NCBI GenBank assembly: GCA_015493475.1
Contig: WGDC01000016.1
Span: 1 to 44,721, forward strand
DNA: 44,721 nt
Direction: 5' to 3'
Source of the DNA: Deltaproteobacteria bacterium
Lineage (GTDB): Bacteria > Desulfobacterota > Dissulfuribacteria > Dissulfuribacterales > QOAL01
A program made the translations under genes and the position numbers. Every line of letters starts with the position of its first letter. Positions within the stretch are counted from its first letter, which is position 1. Under the pieces are notes generated by a model, which did not search any database, was not told where the DNA came from, and was given only the letters and a program-made list of their open reading frames with translations. Shown piece after piece: positions 6,919 through 14,332 of the stretch.

Positions 6919-7404
6919 ATGTCTTTTGCATCAGAAGGGAAACCTGTATCGGCCTCCATGATTGTTCTTACGCAGGTAATGCTGCCCCAGGATACCAATT
7001 CTGCTGGTAATGTTCATGGCGGCACCATAATGAAGCTTGCAGACAATGCTGCCTTTGTTGTTGCGAGCAGGCACTGCAGGACCAATGTGGTGACCGCCTC
7101 GGTGGATCGTATTGATTTTCTGGCCCCTGTTTATACAGGCGATCTTTTGATTCTTCACGCAAGACTTAACTGGACCGGACATGCCTCCATGGAAATAGGG
7201 ATCAAGATAGACTCTGAAGACCTGTTTTCGGGTACTGTCAGACATGTGGCCACAGCGCTTCTCACCTTCGTCTCCCTTGACGAAAAGGGACGCCCTATAC
7301 AAGTGCCCCCTCTGATTCTTGAATCGGATGAGGACAGGATGATTTTCGAGGAAGCAGCGCAGAGGGCAAGTATCCGGCAAGAGACACGAGAGAGAGAAAT
7401 ATAG
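6919..7404 (+). CDS. Acyl-CoA thioesterase, hotdog fold (YciA/BACH type)
   Basis: Predicted cytosolic hydrolase of acyl-CoA thioesters. The 161-residue protein carries the family active-site block DTNSAGNVHGGTIMKLADNAA (Asn, HGG and Asp visible) followed by TASVDRIDFLAPVYTGDLL, the second family block. The C-terminal 30 residues are charged and probably not part of the fold. Chain-length preference cannot be read from sequence. It lies within a tight plus-strand gene run, seven bases before the RNase G gene. Confidence 0.88.
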   Translation: MSFASEGKPVSASMIVLTQVMLPQDTNSAGNVHGGTIMKLADNAAFVVASRHCRTNVVTASVDRIDFLAPVYTGDLLILHARLNWTGHASMEIGIKIDSEDLFSGTVRHVATALLTFVSLDEKGRPIQVPPLILESDEDRMIFEEAAQRASIRQETREREI

Positions 7405-7411
7405 TAGATAA

Positions 7412-8929
7412 ATGGCAGGAAAAAAGAAAAGGGCTTCAAGGCCCCAAAAAAATAGCAAGATACTCATAAACGCGCAGGCCCCAGAAGAATGCAGGGTAGC
7501 CCTTATCGAAAACGGAAAGCTCGAAGCCTTCGAACTCGAAGGGGCAGGCTATGAGACTACCAAGGGCAACATCTACAAGGGCAAGATCGTAAACGTGGAA
7601 ACGGGTCTTCAGGCAGTTTTTGTCGATATCGGACTTAATCGTAACGGCTACCTGCCCTTTGAGGAGATACATCCCGACTATTACGGCTATGCAGAGGACA
7701 GGAATAAGATTCCAAGGCTTCTCAGGAAGGGCCAGGACATCTTGGTACAGGTGGTCAAGGAGGAAACGCCCCTGAAGGGTTCTTATGTCACCACATACCT
7801 GTCTCTGCCTGGAAGGTTCCTAGTGCTAATGCCTGGCAATCCTCATGTAGGAGTGTCGCGGAAAATAGAGGATGACAAGGAAAGGCAGAGGTTGAAAAAG
7901 ATATTGAAGCAGACGAAGCTTCCTGAAGGGGTTGGAATAATAGCAAGGACGGCGGCTGCAAAGGCTACCAAGGCCGAAATATTAAAGGACCTTAGATACC
8001 TGACGAGGCTTTGGAACAGCATGAAAAAGTCAGCCAAGTCGGCATTGACGCCTTCCCTTCTTTACCGAGACAGGGAGCTGACCACAAGGTTTCTGCGCGA
8101 CTATCTGACTACCGATGTCTCGGAAATAAAAGTCGATCATAAGGAAACCCATGAAAAGATCAGGGCGTTTCTCAAGATCATAGCCCCTAGACAGGTCTCT
8201 TCCCTAAACCTGTACCAAGAGGAACGTCCTCTTTTTGAAAGATACGGCATAGAAAACCAGATAGAACAGGTTTTCCAGCCGCGCGTTAACCTGCCTTCCG
8301 GGGGTTATATTATTATAGAACCGACAGAGGCGATGGTTTCCATAGATGTAAACTCCGGCAAGAATGTAAAGGAAAAGGATCTCGAAGACACCGCTCTCGC
8401 CACAAACCTCGAGGCTGGAGAGGAAATAGCGAGGCAGCTTAGACTGAGGGATCTCGGCGGTATAATCGTTATAGATTTCATCGATATGAAGGCAAAGGGC
8501 AACAGAAGCCTCGTCGAAAGGCGCCTGCGGCAAAGCCTGAAAAAAGACAAGGCCAAGACCGAGGTTGCGCGCATTTCAAGGTTTGGGCTTTTACAGCTTG
8601 TAAGACAAAAATTAAAGAGCCCCGTGAAGGCCCTGAGTCATGTCAAATGTCCCTACTGCAAGGGGGCTGGACTCATAAAATCGGTTGAATCACTATCGGT
8701 TCTCTATCTGCGCCTCATAGGCAGCAAATTGGCATCTCGGCAAACTCAGAAGGAGGAGTCTCAGAGGCTTGTTCTCGAAGTCCCACCCGCTGTGGCTTCC
8801 TATCTGCTAAACAAGAAACGGGCCGAGCTTTCGAGGCTTGAGGAAGCGTACCGCATACATATACAGGTGGAGCCCAAGCAAAGACTTGGAGCAGAAGAGT
8901 TTTATCTATACCTTGCAAAGGAACAGTGA
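7412..8929 (+). CDS. rng: Ribonuclease G (RNase E/G family)
   Basis: Endoribonuclease of rRNA maturation and mRNA decay. The 505-residue length matches RNase G rather than the long RNase E. After a basic N-terminal stretch comes an S1-like domain (about 40-130), then the 5'-sensor region with GIIARTAA, then the catalytic DNase-I-like part with Mg-binding Asp312 in SIDVNSGK and Asp355 in VIDFIDM. The zinc-link motif CPYCKGAG (Cys413, Cys416) needed for tetramer formation is present, and no long C-terminal scaffold follows. hisC begins four bases after its stop. Confidence 0.95.
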   Translation: MAGKKKRASRPQKNSKILINAQAPEECRVALIENGKLEAFELEGAGYETTKGNIYKGKIVNVETGLQAVFVDIGLNRNGYLPFEEIHPDYYGYAEDRNKIPRLLRKGQDILVQVVKEETPLKGSYVTTYLSLPGRFLVLMPGNPHVGVSRKIEDDKERQRLKKILKQTKLPEGVGIIARTAAAKATKAEILKDLRYLTRLWNSMKKSAKSALTPSLLYRDRELTTRFLRDYLTTDVSEIKVDHKETHEKIRAFLKIIAPRQVSSLNLYQEERPLFERYGIENQIEQVFQPRVNLPSGGYIIIEPTEAMVSIDVNSGKNVKEKDLEDTALATNLEAGEEIARQLRLRDLGGIIVIDFIDMKAKGNRSLVERRLRQSLKKDKAKTEVARISRFGLLQLVRQKLKSPVKALSHVKCPYCKGAGLIKSVESLSVLYLRLIGSKLASRQTQKEESQRLVLEVPPAVASYLLNKKRAELSRLEEAYRIHIQVEPKQRLGAEEFYLYLAKEQ

Positions 8930-8933
8930 CGAA

Positions 8934-10061
8934 ATGGAACAGATTTTAAAGGACGTGCCGGATTATATCAGGAGGTTAGTCCCCTACCCTCCTGGCAAGC
9001 CAAGGGATGAGCTTGAGCGGGAGTATGGGATAAGAGATTCTATCAAGCTCGCTTCCAATGAAAACGATCTCGGTCCATCACCCAGGGCAGTGGACAGCAT
9101 AGAGGGGATACTTGGTGAGCTTCACCGCTATCCGGACGGAAGTTGTTACTACCTCAAACAGGCCCTTGCACGCCGTTTCGAGGTAAGTCCTGCCAACATA
9201 GTGGTGGGGAACGGATCTAACGAGCTTATAGACTTCCTGTGCAGGATATTTATTCGGGAAGGCAGAAATGCCATAAGCAGCAGGCCGAGTTTTCTGGTCT
9301 ACAACAAGATGGTTCAGATCAATGGTGGAGAAAACAGGATCGTGCCCCTGAAAAAATCCACCCACGATCTCCATGCCATTGCCGCTACGGTTGATGAAAA
9401 CACACGCCTTATATTTCTTGATAATCCCAACAATCCTATGGGAACCGTAATAAGGGAAAAGGATATGAGCGAGTTTCTTGCAGGGCTTCCGGACCATCTC
9501 CTTGTCGTTCTCGACGAGGCCTACGGAGAATTCGTAAGACCAGGAACCGACTGGGCGGAAGGAAACGGGTTGTTCCCATCAGACAGCCGGATAATCATTC
9601 TCCGCACCTTTTCCAAGGCATATGGGCTCGCGGGCCTGAGAGTGGGTTACGGCATTATGCATGAGGATGTTGCCTCGCTTTGCGACAGGGTGCGTCAGCC
9701 CTTTAACGTGAACCTGCCAGCCGAGGCAGGTGCCCTTGCCGCCCTTTCGGACACAAGTCATCTTGAATCAACCCTTGAAAATACCTGGAATGGAATGATA
9801 AAACTCTTCAAGGCAATACAGGGGTTTGGATGTGTTCCATTTGAAAGTAACACAAATTTCATGATAGTTGACACACACAGAAAGGCCAAAGAGGTATTTG
9901 AGGCCATGTTACGGAAAGGGGTAATCATAAGGTCAATGGATTCCTACGGTTTCCCCACGTATATTCGTATCACTGTTGGTACGCCACGAGAAAATGAAAG
10001 ATTTATTCATAGCTTTTCCGAGGTCCTAAACGAAATACCAAAAATACAAGGGAGAGGATAG
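8934..10061 (+). CDS. hisC: Histidinol-phosphate aminotransferase
   Basis: PLP enzyme converting imidazole-acetol phosphate to histidinol phosphate in histidine synthesis. The 375-residue protein shows LASNENDLGPSP near the N-terminus, DNPNNPMG, LDEAYGEF and the PLP lysine in TFSKAYGLAGLRVGY (Lys228), with the fold-type-I arginine region near RITVGTPRENERF. Start 8934 is preferred: the frame continues upstream, but only within rng, and AAGGA lies 11 bases ahead. No other his gene is in the window. The next gene follows its stop without a gap. Confidence 0.93.
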   Translation: MEQILKDVPDYIRRLVPYPPGKPRDELEREYGIRDSIKLASNENDLGPSPRAVDSIEGILGELHRYPDGSCYYLKQALARRFEVSPANIVVGNGSNELIDFLCRIFIREGRNAISSRPSFLVYNKMVQINGGENRIVPLKKSTHDLHAIAATVDENTRLIFLDNPNNPMGTVIREKDMSEFLAGLPDHLLVVLDEAYGEFVRPGTDWAEGNGLFPSDSRIIILRTFSKAYGLAGLRVGYGIMHEDVASLCDRVRQPFNVNLPAEAGALAALSDTSHLESTLENTWNGMIKLFKAIQGFGCVPFESNTNFMIVDTHRKAKEVFEAMLRKGVIIRSMDSYGFPTYIRITVGTPRENERFIHSFSEVLNEIPKIQGRG

Positions 10062-10364
10062 ATGGCGAGGCCACCAAAGTGCAGGCTTGTAGGCAGGGAA
10101 CCATCGGTTACCTACTTCAAACCAAGAGGTATACCCCTCAGAGACCTTGAAGAGGTCACCCTTACAGTCGAGGGGCTTGAGGCCTTGAGGCTCAGCGAGA
10201 TAGAGGGCCTTGACCAGGATTCGGCCGCTGAGAAGATGGGTATTTCCCGCCAGACCTTTGGGCGTATACTGGCCGAGGCGAGAAAGACGGTTGCCCGCTC
10301 GGTGGTGGAGGGACTTGGGCTCAGGATTGAAGGCGGCAACTACCGGCTCGTTTCACGTAGATAA
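10062..10364 (+). CDS. DUF134 family DNA-binding protein
   Basis: A 100-residue probable transcription factor. MARPPKCRLVG with YFKPRGIPLRDLEEV is the DUF134 opening, and the centre holds a helix-turn-helix of sigma-70 region 4 type (GLDQDSAAEKMGISRQTFGRILAEARK). Targets are unknown. Its ATG follows the hisC stop directly, with GGGAGAGG inside the end of hisC as the ribosome binding site, so expression is tied to the operon. Confidence 0.88.
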   Translation: MARPPKCRLVGREPSVTYFKPRGIPLRDLEEVTLTVEGLEALRLSEIEGLDQDSAAEKMGISRQTFGRILAEARKTVARSVVEGLGLRIEGGNYRLVSRR

Positions 10365-10399
10365 ACGATATGGAGAAAACTGCCCGGGTAGGACACACT

Positions 10400-10915
10400 A
10401 TGGTTGTTCTAAAGGTGGGCGACATAACCAAAGAAACAGTGGCCGCCATAGTGAATGCCGCCAACTCCAGGCTACTCGGAGGGGGCGGAGTCGATGGGGC
10501 CATACACGCGGCAGCAGGCCCGAGTCTTCTCGAAGAGTGTAGAAAAATCGGTTATTGCGAACCAGGCGACGCGGTTGTTACAGGAGCCGGCAACCTTCCA
10601 GCAAAATTTGTTATTCATACCGTGGGCCCGGTGTGGCGAGGAGGAACAAGAAACGAGCAAAAGGTTCTCGAAAGCGCCTTTATAAACAGCCTGAAAAGGG
10701 CCTTTGAAAAAGCGGTAAAAACAGTGGCTTTCCCCGCCATAAGTACCGGTGCCTATGGCTTTCCCCTTGACGTTGCCGCAAAGGTGAGCCTGTGTGCAAT
10801 CAGGGGCTTCCTTATGGAACATCCCGATGCCTTCGAGGAGGTACGTATTGTTCTTTTCAATCAGGTCGTATTTGAAAATTTCTCTAAAGAGGCGCACAGG
10901 TGTTTTCCCATATAA
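10400..10915 (+). CDS. Macro-domain ADP-ribose binding protein (YmdB/MacroD type)
   Basis: Probable O-acetyl-ADP-ribose deacetylase or mono-ADP-ribosyl hydrolase. The hallmarks are GDITKETVAAIVNAANS, LLGGGGVDGAIHAAAGP and AFPAISTGAYGFP. I prefer ATG 10400, which has TAGGA six bases ahead and aligns with the short N-terminus of YmdB; ATG 10370 would add ten residues but has no ribosome binding site. It is the last gene of the RNase G run and is followed by a terminator. Confidence 0.88.
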   Translation: MVVLKVGDITKETVAAIVNAANSRLLGGGGVDGAIHAAAGPSLLEECRKIGYCEPGDAVVTGAGNLPAKFVIHTVGPVWRGGTRNEQKVLESAFINSLKRAFEKAVKTVAFPAISTGAYGFPLDVAAKVSLCAIRGFLMEHPDAFEEVRIVLFNQVVFENFSKEAHRCFPI

Positions 10916-11010
10916 CGCTGTGATAAATGAATATTACCTCCGAGAAGTCTATATCAGCAGCCCCATGTACAAAACCTTTATCGTTTCCACTCCTTTACCG
11001 CTTTAAAAAA

Positions 11011-11041
11011 CAAAAATGCCGGCAATAAAGCCGGCTCTTTT
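11011..11041. terminator. Bidirectional terminator between macro and slyD genes
   Basis: GCCGGC (11018-11023), AATAAA, GCCGGC (11030-11035) forms a strong hairpin. It has AAAAA on the left and TCTTTTT on the right, so it can stop transcription from both converging sides. Confidence 0.8.
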
Positions 11042-11074
11042 TAGACTGGTCCTTACGAAATAAGGAAGCCCTAT

Positions 11075-11590
11075 TTATCCACAGCCACCGCAGGTTCCAC
11101 AACCACCATTTGGGTCAGTATCACAGCCGCATGAGCCAGCCATTGCCGACATCTCTGCGAAAGACGGCTCCCGGACATCAAGGATGGTGATATCAAAGTG
11201 GAGGGTCTGGCCCGCAAGAGGGTGGTTGAAATCCGCCATTACTACGTCATCTTTTACTTCTTTCACGGTAAAGCGCACAGGGCCTTGAGGTGACTGGGCC
11301 TCGAAAGGCATTCCAGGCGCAAGATCCATACCTTCGGGGAAATTGGACCTCGGTATTTCGCGTATAAGGTCCGTTCTGGCTTCCCCGTATGCATCTTCCG
11401 GCTTGATTGTCAGGGAAACATTGTCCCCAGCCTTCTTACCCTTTATTCCATCCTCAAGTCCCTTGATAACCTGGCCCGAGCCAAACAGAAAACCGAAGGG
11501 CTGTTCAGGCGTGCTCTGGTCTATTGTTTCTCCAGAATCGAGCTTGAGGGTGTAGTCGATTGTTACATAACTCTTGTTGTCAATTTCCAT
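11075..11590 (-). CDS. slyD: FKBP-type prolyl isomerase SlyD with Cys-rich tail
   Basis: Peptidyl-prolyl cis-trans isomerase and chaperone; SlyD also supplies nickel to metalloenzymes in other bacteria. The 171-residue protein has the split FKBP domain (VTIDYTLKLDSGETIDQS, then GLEDGIKGKKAGD) with the insert-in-flap domain around PGMPFEAQSPQGPVRFTV, and FNHPLAGQTLHFDITI closing the fold. The last 20 residues are glycine- and cysteine-rich with five Cys, where the E. coli protein has a His-rich tail, so metal binding is likely. GGAG lies eight bases before the start. Confidence 0.93.
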   Translation of the reverse strand: MEIDNKSYVTIDYTLKLDSGETIDQSTPEQPFGFLFGSGQVIKGLEDGIKGKKAGDNVSLTIKPEDAYGEARTDLIREIPRSNFPEGMDLAPGMPFEAQSPQGPVRFTVKEVKDDVVMADFNHPLAGQTLHFDITILDVREPSFAEMSAMAGSCGCDTDPNGGCGTCGGCG

Positions 11591-11682
11591 TTCTTTCTCC
11601 TAGTTGATTTTTTGGTCCAAGAAACTTATGGGGGCAGTTTTTGGTATTGTTGGTTGATTTACTTACGACGCGTTAGCAATCC

Positions 11683-11711
11683 ATAATAAGTACTAATGAT
11701 TACAAGGTCAA
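11683..11711 (-). promoter_or_regulatory. Sigma-70 promoter for slyD
   Basis: Leftward TTGACC (11706-11711), a 17-base spacer, then TATTAT (11683-11688): five of six matches in both boxes. The expected leader before slyD is about 85 bases. Confidence 0.65.
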
Positions 11712-11747
11712 GTAATAAATGAAGGAAAGATAATGAGGAATTACCAA

Positions 11748-12779
11748 TCAATGGCCCGGCTTCCGGTCAAGAATATACTTCTTAACCGCATGGTTATGTT
11801 CCTTGAGGGTCTTAGAAAAATAGTGGGTGCCATTTCCTTTTGATACGAAGTAAAGATAGCGAGTATTCTTCGGATACAATACCGCCCTGATCGAAATGAG
11901 TCCCGGATTGCATATAGGTCCTCTCGGCAGCCCGTGTCTCGTATAGGTATTGTAAGGAGTCGACTTTCTCAAGTCCTTCCAGGTAAGCCTTCGTTCCTTG
12001 ATCCTTCTTTCCACCATAATGCCGTATTTTACGGTAGGATCTGCCTGGAGTGGCATCCCCCTTTTCAATCTGTTCCAGAAGACACTAGCAATAATCGGCT
12101 TTTCATACTGTTCTGCGGCTTCAAGCTCTACTATGGATGCAAGAGTCACCACCTCATGAATGGTTGCGCCTATTTCCCTTGTTCTGGCCCCAAAGGAGTT
12201 TCTATGCCATATTTCCCAGAAATGGCCCACGAAGTTTTTAACGATGTCCCTTGCGCTTACACCCTTTGGAAGGAAATAAGAATCCGGGAACATATAGCCT
12301 TCCGCGCTTTCCTCGTGTACATTGAGACTTCCCAGAAAATTTTTGTCAGTAACCGCAGCCATAAATTTTTTTTTGCTCACAAGCCGTGCCCTGGCGAGTA
12401 GGTCTCTAATCTGGAATATGTTATAGCCTTCTGGTATTGTGACAAAGTGCTGAACGACCTTGCCGGAAACGAGGATATCAAGGATTTCCCCAGGCGTCAT
12501 GGAAGGGCTGAGCTTGTATTCTCCGGCCTTTATCAGGCTGGTCTCCTTCCTGCACCAAGCAAGCGCATAAAATGCTTCCTTGGATCTTATAAGGCCCTTT
12601 TGTTCTAGCATTCGGGCTACTTGCTTGAATGACGTTCCTTTGGCTATGTCTACAAGGACAAAGGAAGGCTTGATAGACACAGGCTCTAGCAGTCTCTCGA
12701 CGTGTCCGTAACCTATATACCCGGCAAGGAATACGAAATAGAGGAAAAAGACAAATCTGAGGTTTAAAAATATCTTCAT
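11748..12779 (-). CDS. mltG: Endolytic murein transglycosylase MltG
   Basis: Inner-membrane lytic transglycosylase that cuts nascent glycan strands and sets their length. The 343-residue protein has an N-terminal membrane anchor (about residues 8-25), a LysM-like subdomain, and the YceG catalytic domain with VTIPEGYNIFQIRDLLA, EGYMFPDSY, catalytic Glu218 in LASIVELEAA, and SVFWNRLKRGMPLQADPTVKYG. The C-terminal YNTYTRHGLPRGPICNPGL block is intact. It stands alone on the minus strand. Confidence 0.93.
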   Translation of the reverse strand: MKIFLNLRFVFFLYFVFLAGYIGYGHVERLLEPVSIKPSFVLVDIAKGTSFKQVARMLEQKGLIRSKEAFYALAWCRKETSLIKAGEYKLSPSMTPGEILDILVSGKVVQHFVTIPEGYNIFQIRDLLARARLVSKKKFMAAVTDKNFLGSLNVHEESAEGYMFPDSYFLPKGVSARDIVKNFVGHFWEIWHRNSFGARTREIGATIHEVVTLASIVELEAAEQYEKPIIASVFWNRLKRGMPLQADPTVKYGIMVERRIKERRLTWKDLRKSTPYNTYTRHGLPRGPICNPGLISIRAVLYPKNTRYLYFVSKGNGTHYFSKTLKEHNHAVKKYILDRKPGH

Positions 12780-12882
12780 TATGCAAATAAATAGATTTTT
12801 ATGGCTTATTTTTATACTATTGCTATCACTCTACCTTTTCGTTTCTTATACTTCAAAAGGCAATTATCCGTGAATTTTCAAT

Positions 12883-12966
12883 CCATCAAGTCTTGGTGGA
12901 AAGGCATATACCACGAATAGCTCGCCGAATCCCGCCATGTTACCTGGTGCTTCTGAACATGGACGG
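12883..12966 (+). promoter_or_regulatory. Structured leader before the ttcA-type gene
   Basis: Two hairpins lie ahead of the GTG at 13006. CCATCA (12883-12888) pairs with TGGTGG (12894-12899). CCG-CCATGTT (12932-12941) pairs with AACATGG-a-CGG (12956-12966), ten pairs with one bulged A and a 14-base loop. The stretch is GC-richer than its surroundings. No known riboswitch class is recognised. Confidence 0.3.
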
Positions 12967-13005
12967 TAAGTGGTTATTAATAACAATTAAAGAGTACTAG
13001 GGAAA

Positions 13006-13749
13006 GTGGCGTACATTGAAAAAGAGATAAACCGTAAAGTAGGCAGGGCAATTCATGCCTACAGCCTCATAGAAGATGGGGATATAATCCTGGCGGCCGT
13101 TTCTGGAGGCGCGGACAGTCTTCTTATGCTTCATTTTCTCTGCGCCTGGCAAAAAAAGGCTCCCATAGATTTTGATGTACTGCCCGTTTACCTTGAAATG
13201 GGCTACAATCGTCAAGGCACGTGGCAAGTGCTTCGTGAACATTTTGAGAAGATGAAACTCCCTTTCTACCTTGAAGAGACTCAGTTTGGAAGGAGGGCTC
13301 ACGGTCACGAAAACCGGGGAAAGAGCCCCTGTTTCCTCTGCTCATGGAACAGGAGGAAAAGGCTTTTTGAACTTACCCAAATTCTTGGATGCAACAAGAT
13401 AGCCCTTGGACACAACCTAGACGATCTTATAGAGACCTTTTTCTTGAATATGCTCTATAGCGGGGAAATGAGCACCATGTTGCCAAGACAGGAGATGTTC
13501 AAGGGGGTATTAACCCTGGTAAGGCCCCTGGCCCTAGTGGAAAAATACAGGATAGAAAAACTCTCCCGCATCCTTGGACTGCCGGTTTCAACCAACAACT
13601 GCCCTTCCGCTTCCAAGAGCAGCAGAAATCATATCAGGAACATACTTAAGGGCCTTTACAGGCAAAACAGTAAGGCAAGAGCCAACATAGCCAGGGCATT
13701 GTTCAACCTAAGGCCAGAATATCTTCCAGGGGTATTGCCCCGGACCTGA
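13006..13749 (+). CDS. ttcA: TtcA-family tRNA thiolase
   Basis: A PP-loop ATPase of the TtcA family; the E. coli member makes 2-thiocytidine at tRNA position 32 with a 4Fe-4S cluster. The PP-loop is SGGADS (33-38). The three cluster cysteines expected for TtcA can be placed at Cys109 and Cys112 (CFLC) and Cys199 (NNCPS), and GHNLDDLIETFFLN is the conserved helix. At 247 residues it is somewhat shorter than E. coli TtcA. The GTG start follows AGGGAAA closely. Its last 47 bases overlap the end of the opposite-strand tsaC-type gene. Confidence 0.85.
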   Translation: MAYIEKEINRKVGRAIHAYSLIEDGDIILAAVSGGADSLLMLHFLCAWQKKAPIDFDVLPVYLEMGYNRQGTWQVLREHFEKMKLPFYLEETQFGRRAHGHENRGKSPCFLCSWNRRKRLFELTQILGCNKIALGHNLDDLIETFFLNMLYSGEMSTMLPRQEMFKGVLTLVRPLALVEKYRIEKLSRILGLPVSTNNCPSASKSSRNHIRNILKGLYRQNSKARANIARALFNLRPEYLPGVLPRT

Positions 13750-14326
13750 TAACCACCGGCTCTCTCGGCTGGCAGTCCACTATGGTTGAAGGTGGACCAG
13801 GGGGTATTTCTCCGGCATCGAGAAAGTAGTCTGGCCCCATTTGTGAAAATTGCCTCTTTACCTCGGCGATAGTCTTTGACGGTCTCCTGCCGGAAAGGTT
13901 GGCGCTTGTTGCGGTAAGTGGCGTTCCTACCTCCCGGACAAGCTCCATTGCCACTCCATGACTCGATATTCGAAGCCCAACCTTGCCGGTTCCGCCTGTC
14001 AACAGGTAACCTGCGTCACGGCTTGCCGGCAGAAGCAGGGTTAACGGCCCAGGCCAGAATTTTTCCATAAGCCTTAGCGCGTATTTGGGAATGTCTTGCA
14101 AGTCAACCGGCGCCTTTTCAACTCCTTCCACTATAAGCAGCAATGGCTTGTAAAGAGGCCTTTTCTTTATCTCGTAAATCCTTTGAAGTGCCTTTTCAAA
14201 GCGTATGGAGGCAGCAAGCCCGTAGGCAGTTTCAGTTGGGATTACGCAGACTCCACCCCCTTTTATCATCTTTGCCGCATCTTGAATTTTATCAGACAGT
14301 TCCGGCTCGAGAGCAGCACTTATCAT
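13703..14326 (-). CDS. tsaC: L-threonylcarbamoyladenylate synthase (TsaC/Sua5/YrdC family)
   Basis: Makes threonylcarbamoyl-AMP, the donor for t6A at tRNA position 37. The 207-residue single-domain protein has GGVCVIPTETAYGLAAS, the KRPLYKPLLLIV motif, FWPGPLTLLLPA, VGLRISSH and TPLTATSANLSGRRPS, all conserved in this family. It lacks the extra C-terminal domain of Sua5. It follows the purD-purE gene by six bases and overlaps the ttcA-type gene tail to tail by 47 bases. Confidence 0.92.
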   Translation of the reverse strand: MISAALEPELSDKIQDAAKMIKGGGVCVIPTETAYGLAASIRFEKALQRIYEIKKRPLYKPLLLIVEGVEKAPVDLQDIPKYALRLMEKFWPGPLTLLLPASRDAGYLLTGGTGKVGLRISSHGVAMELVREVGTPLTATSANLSGRRPSKTIAEVKRQFSQMGPDYFLDAGEIPPGPPSTIVDCQPREPVVIRSGAIPLEDILALG

Positions 14327-14332
14327 ACATAA

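Noticed and set aside
12860-12970. Possible tRNA in the ttcA leader
   Set aside because: No acceptor stem, anticodon arm or GTTCRA T-loop can be placed on either strand.
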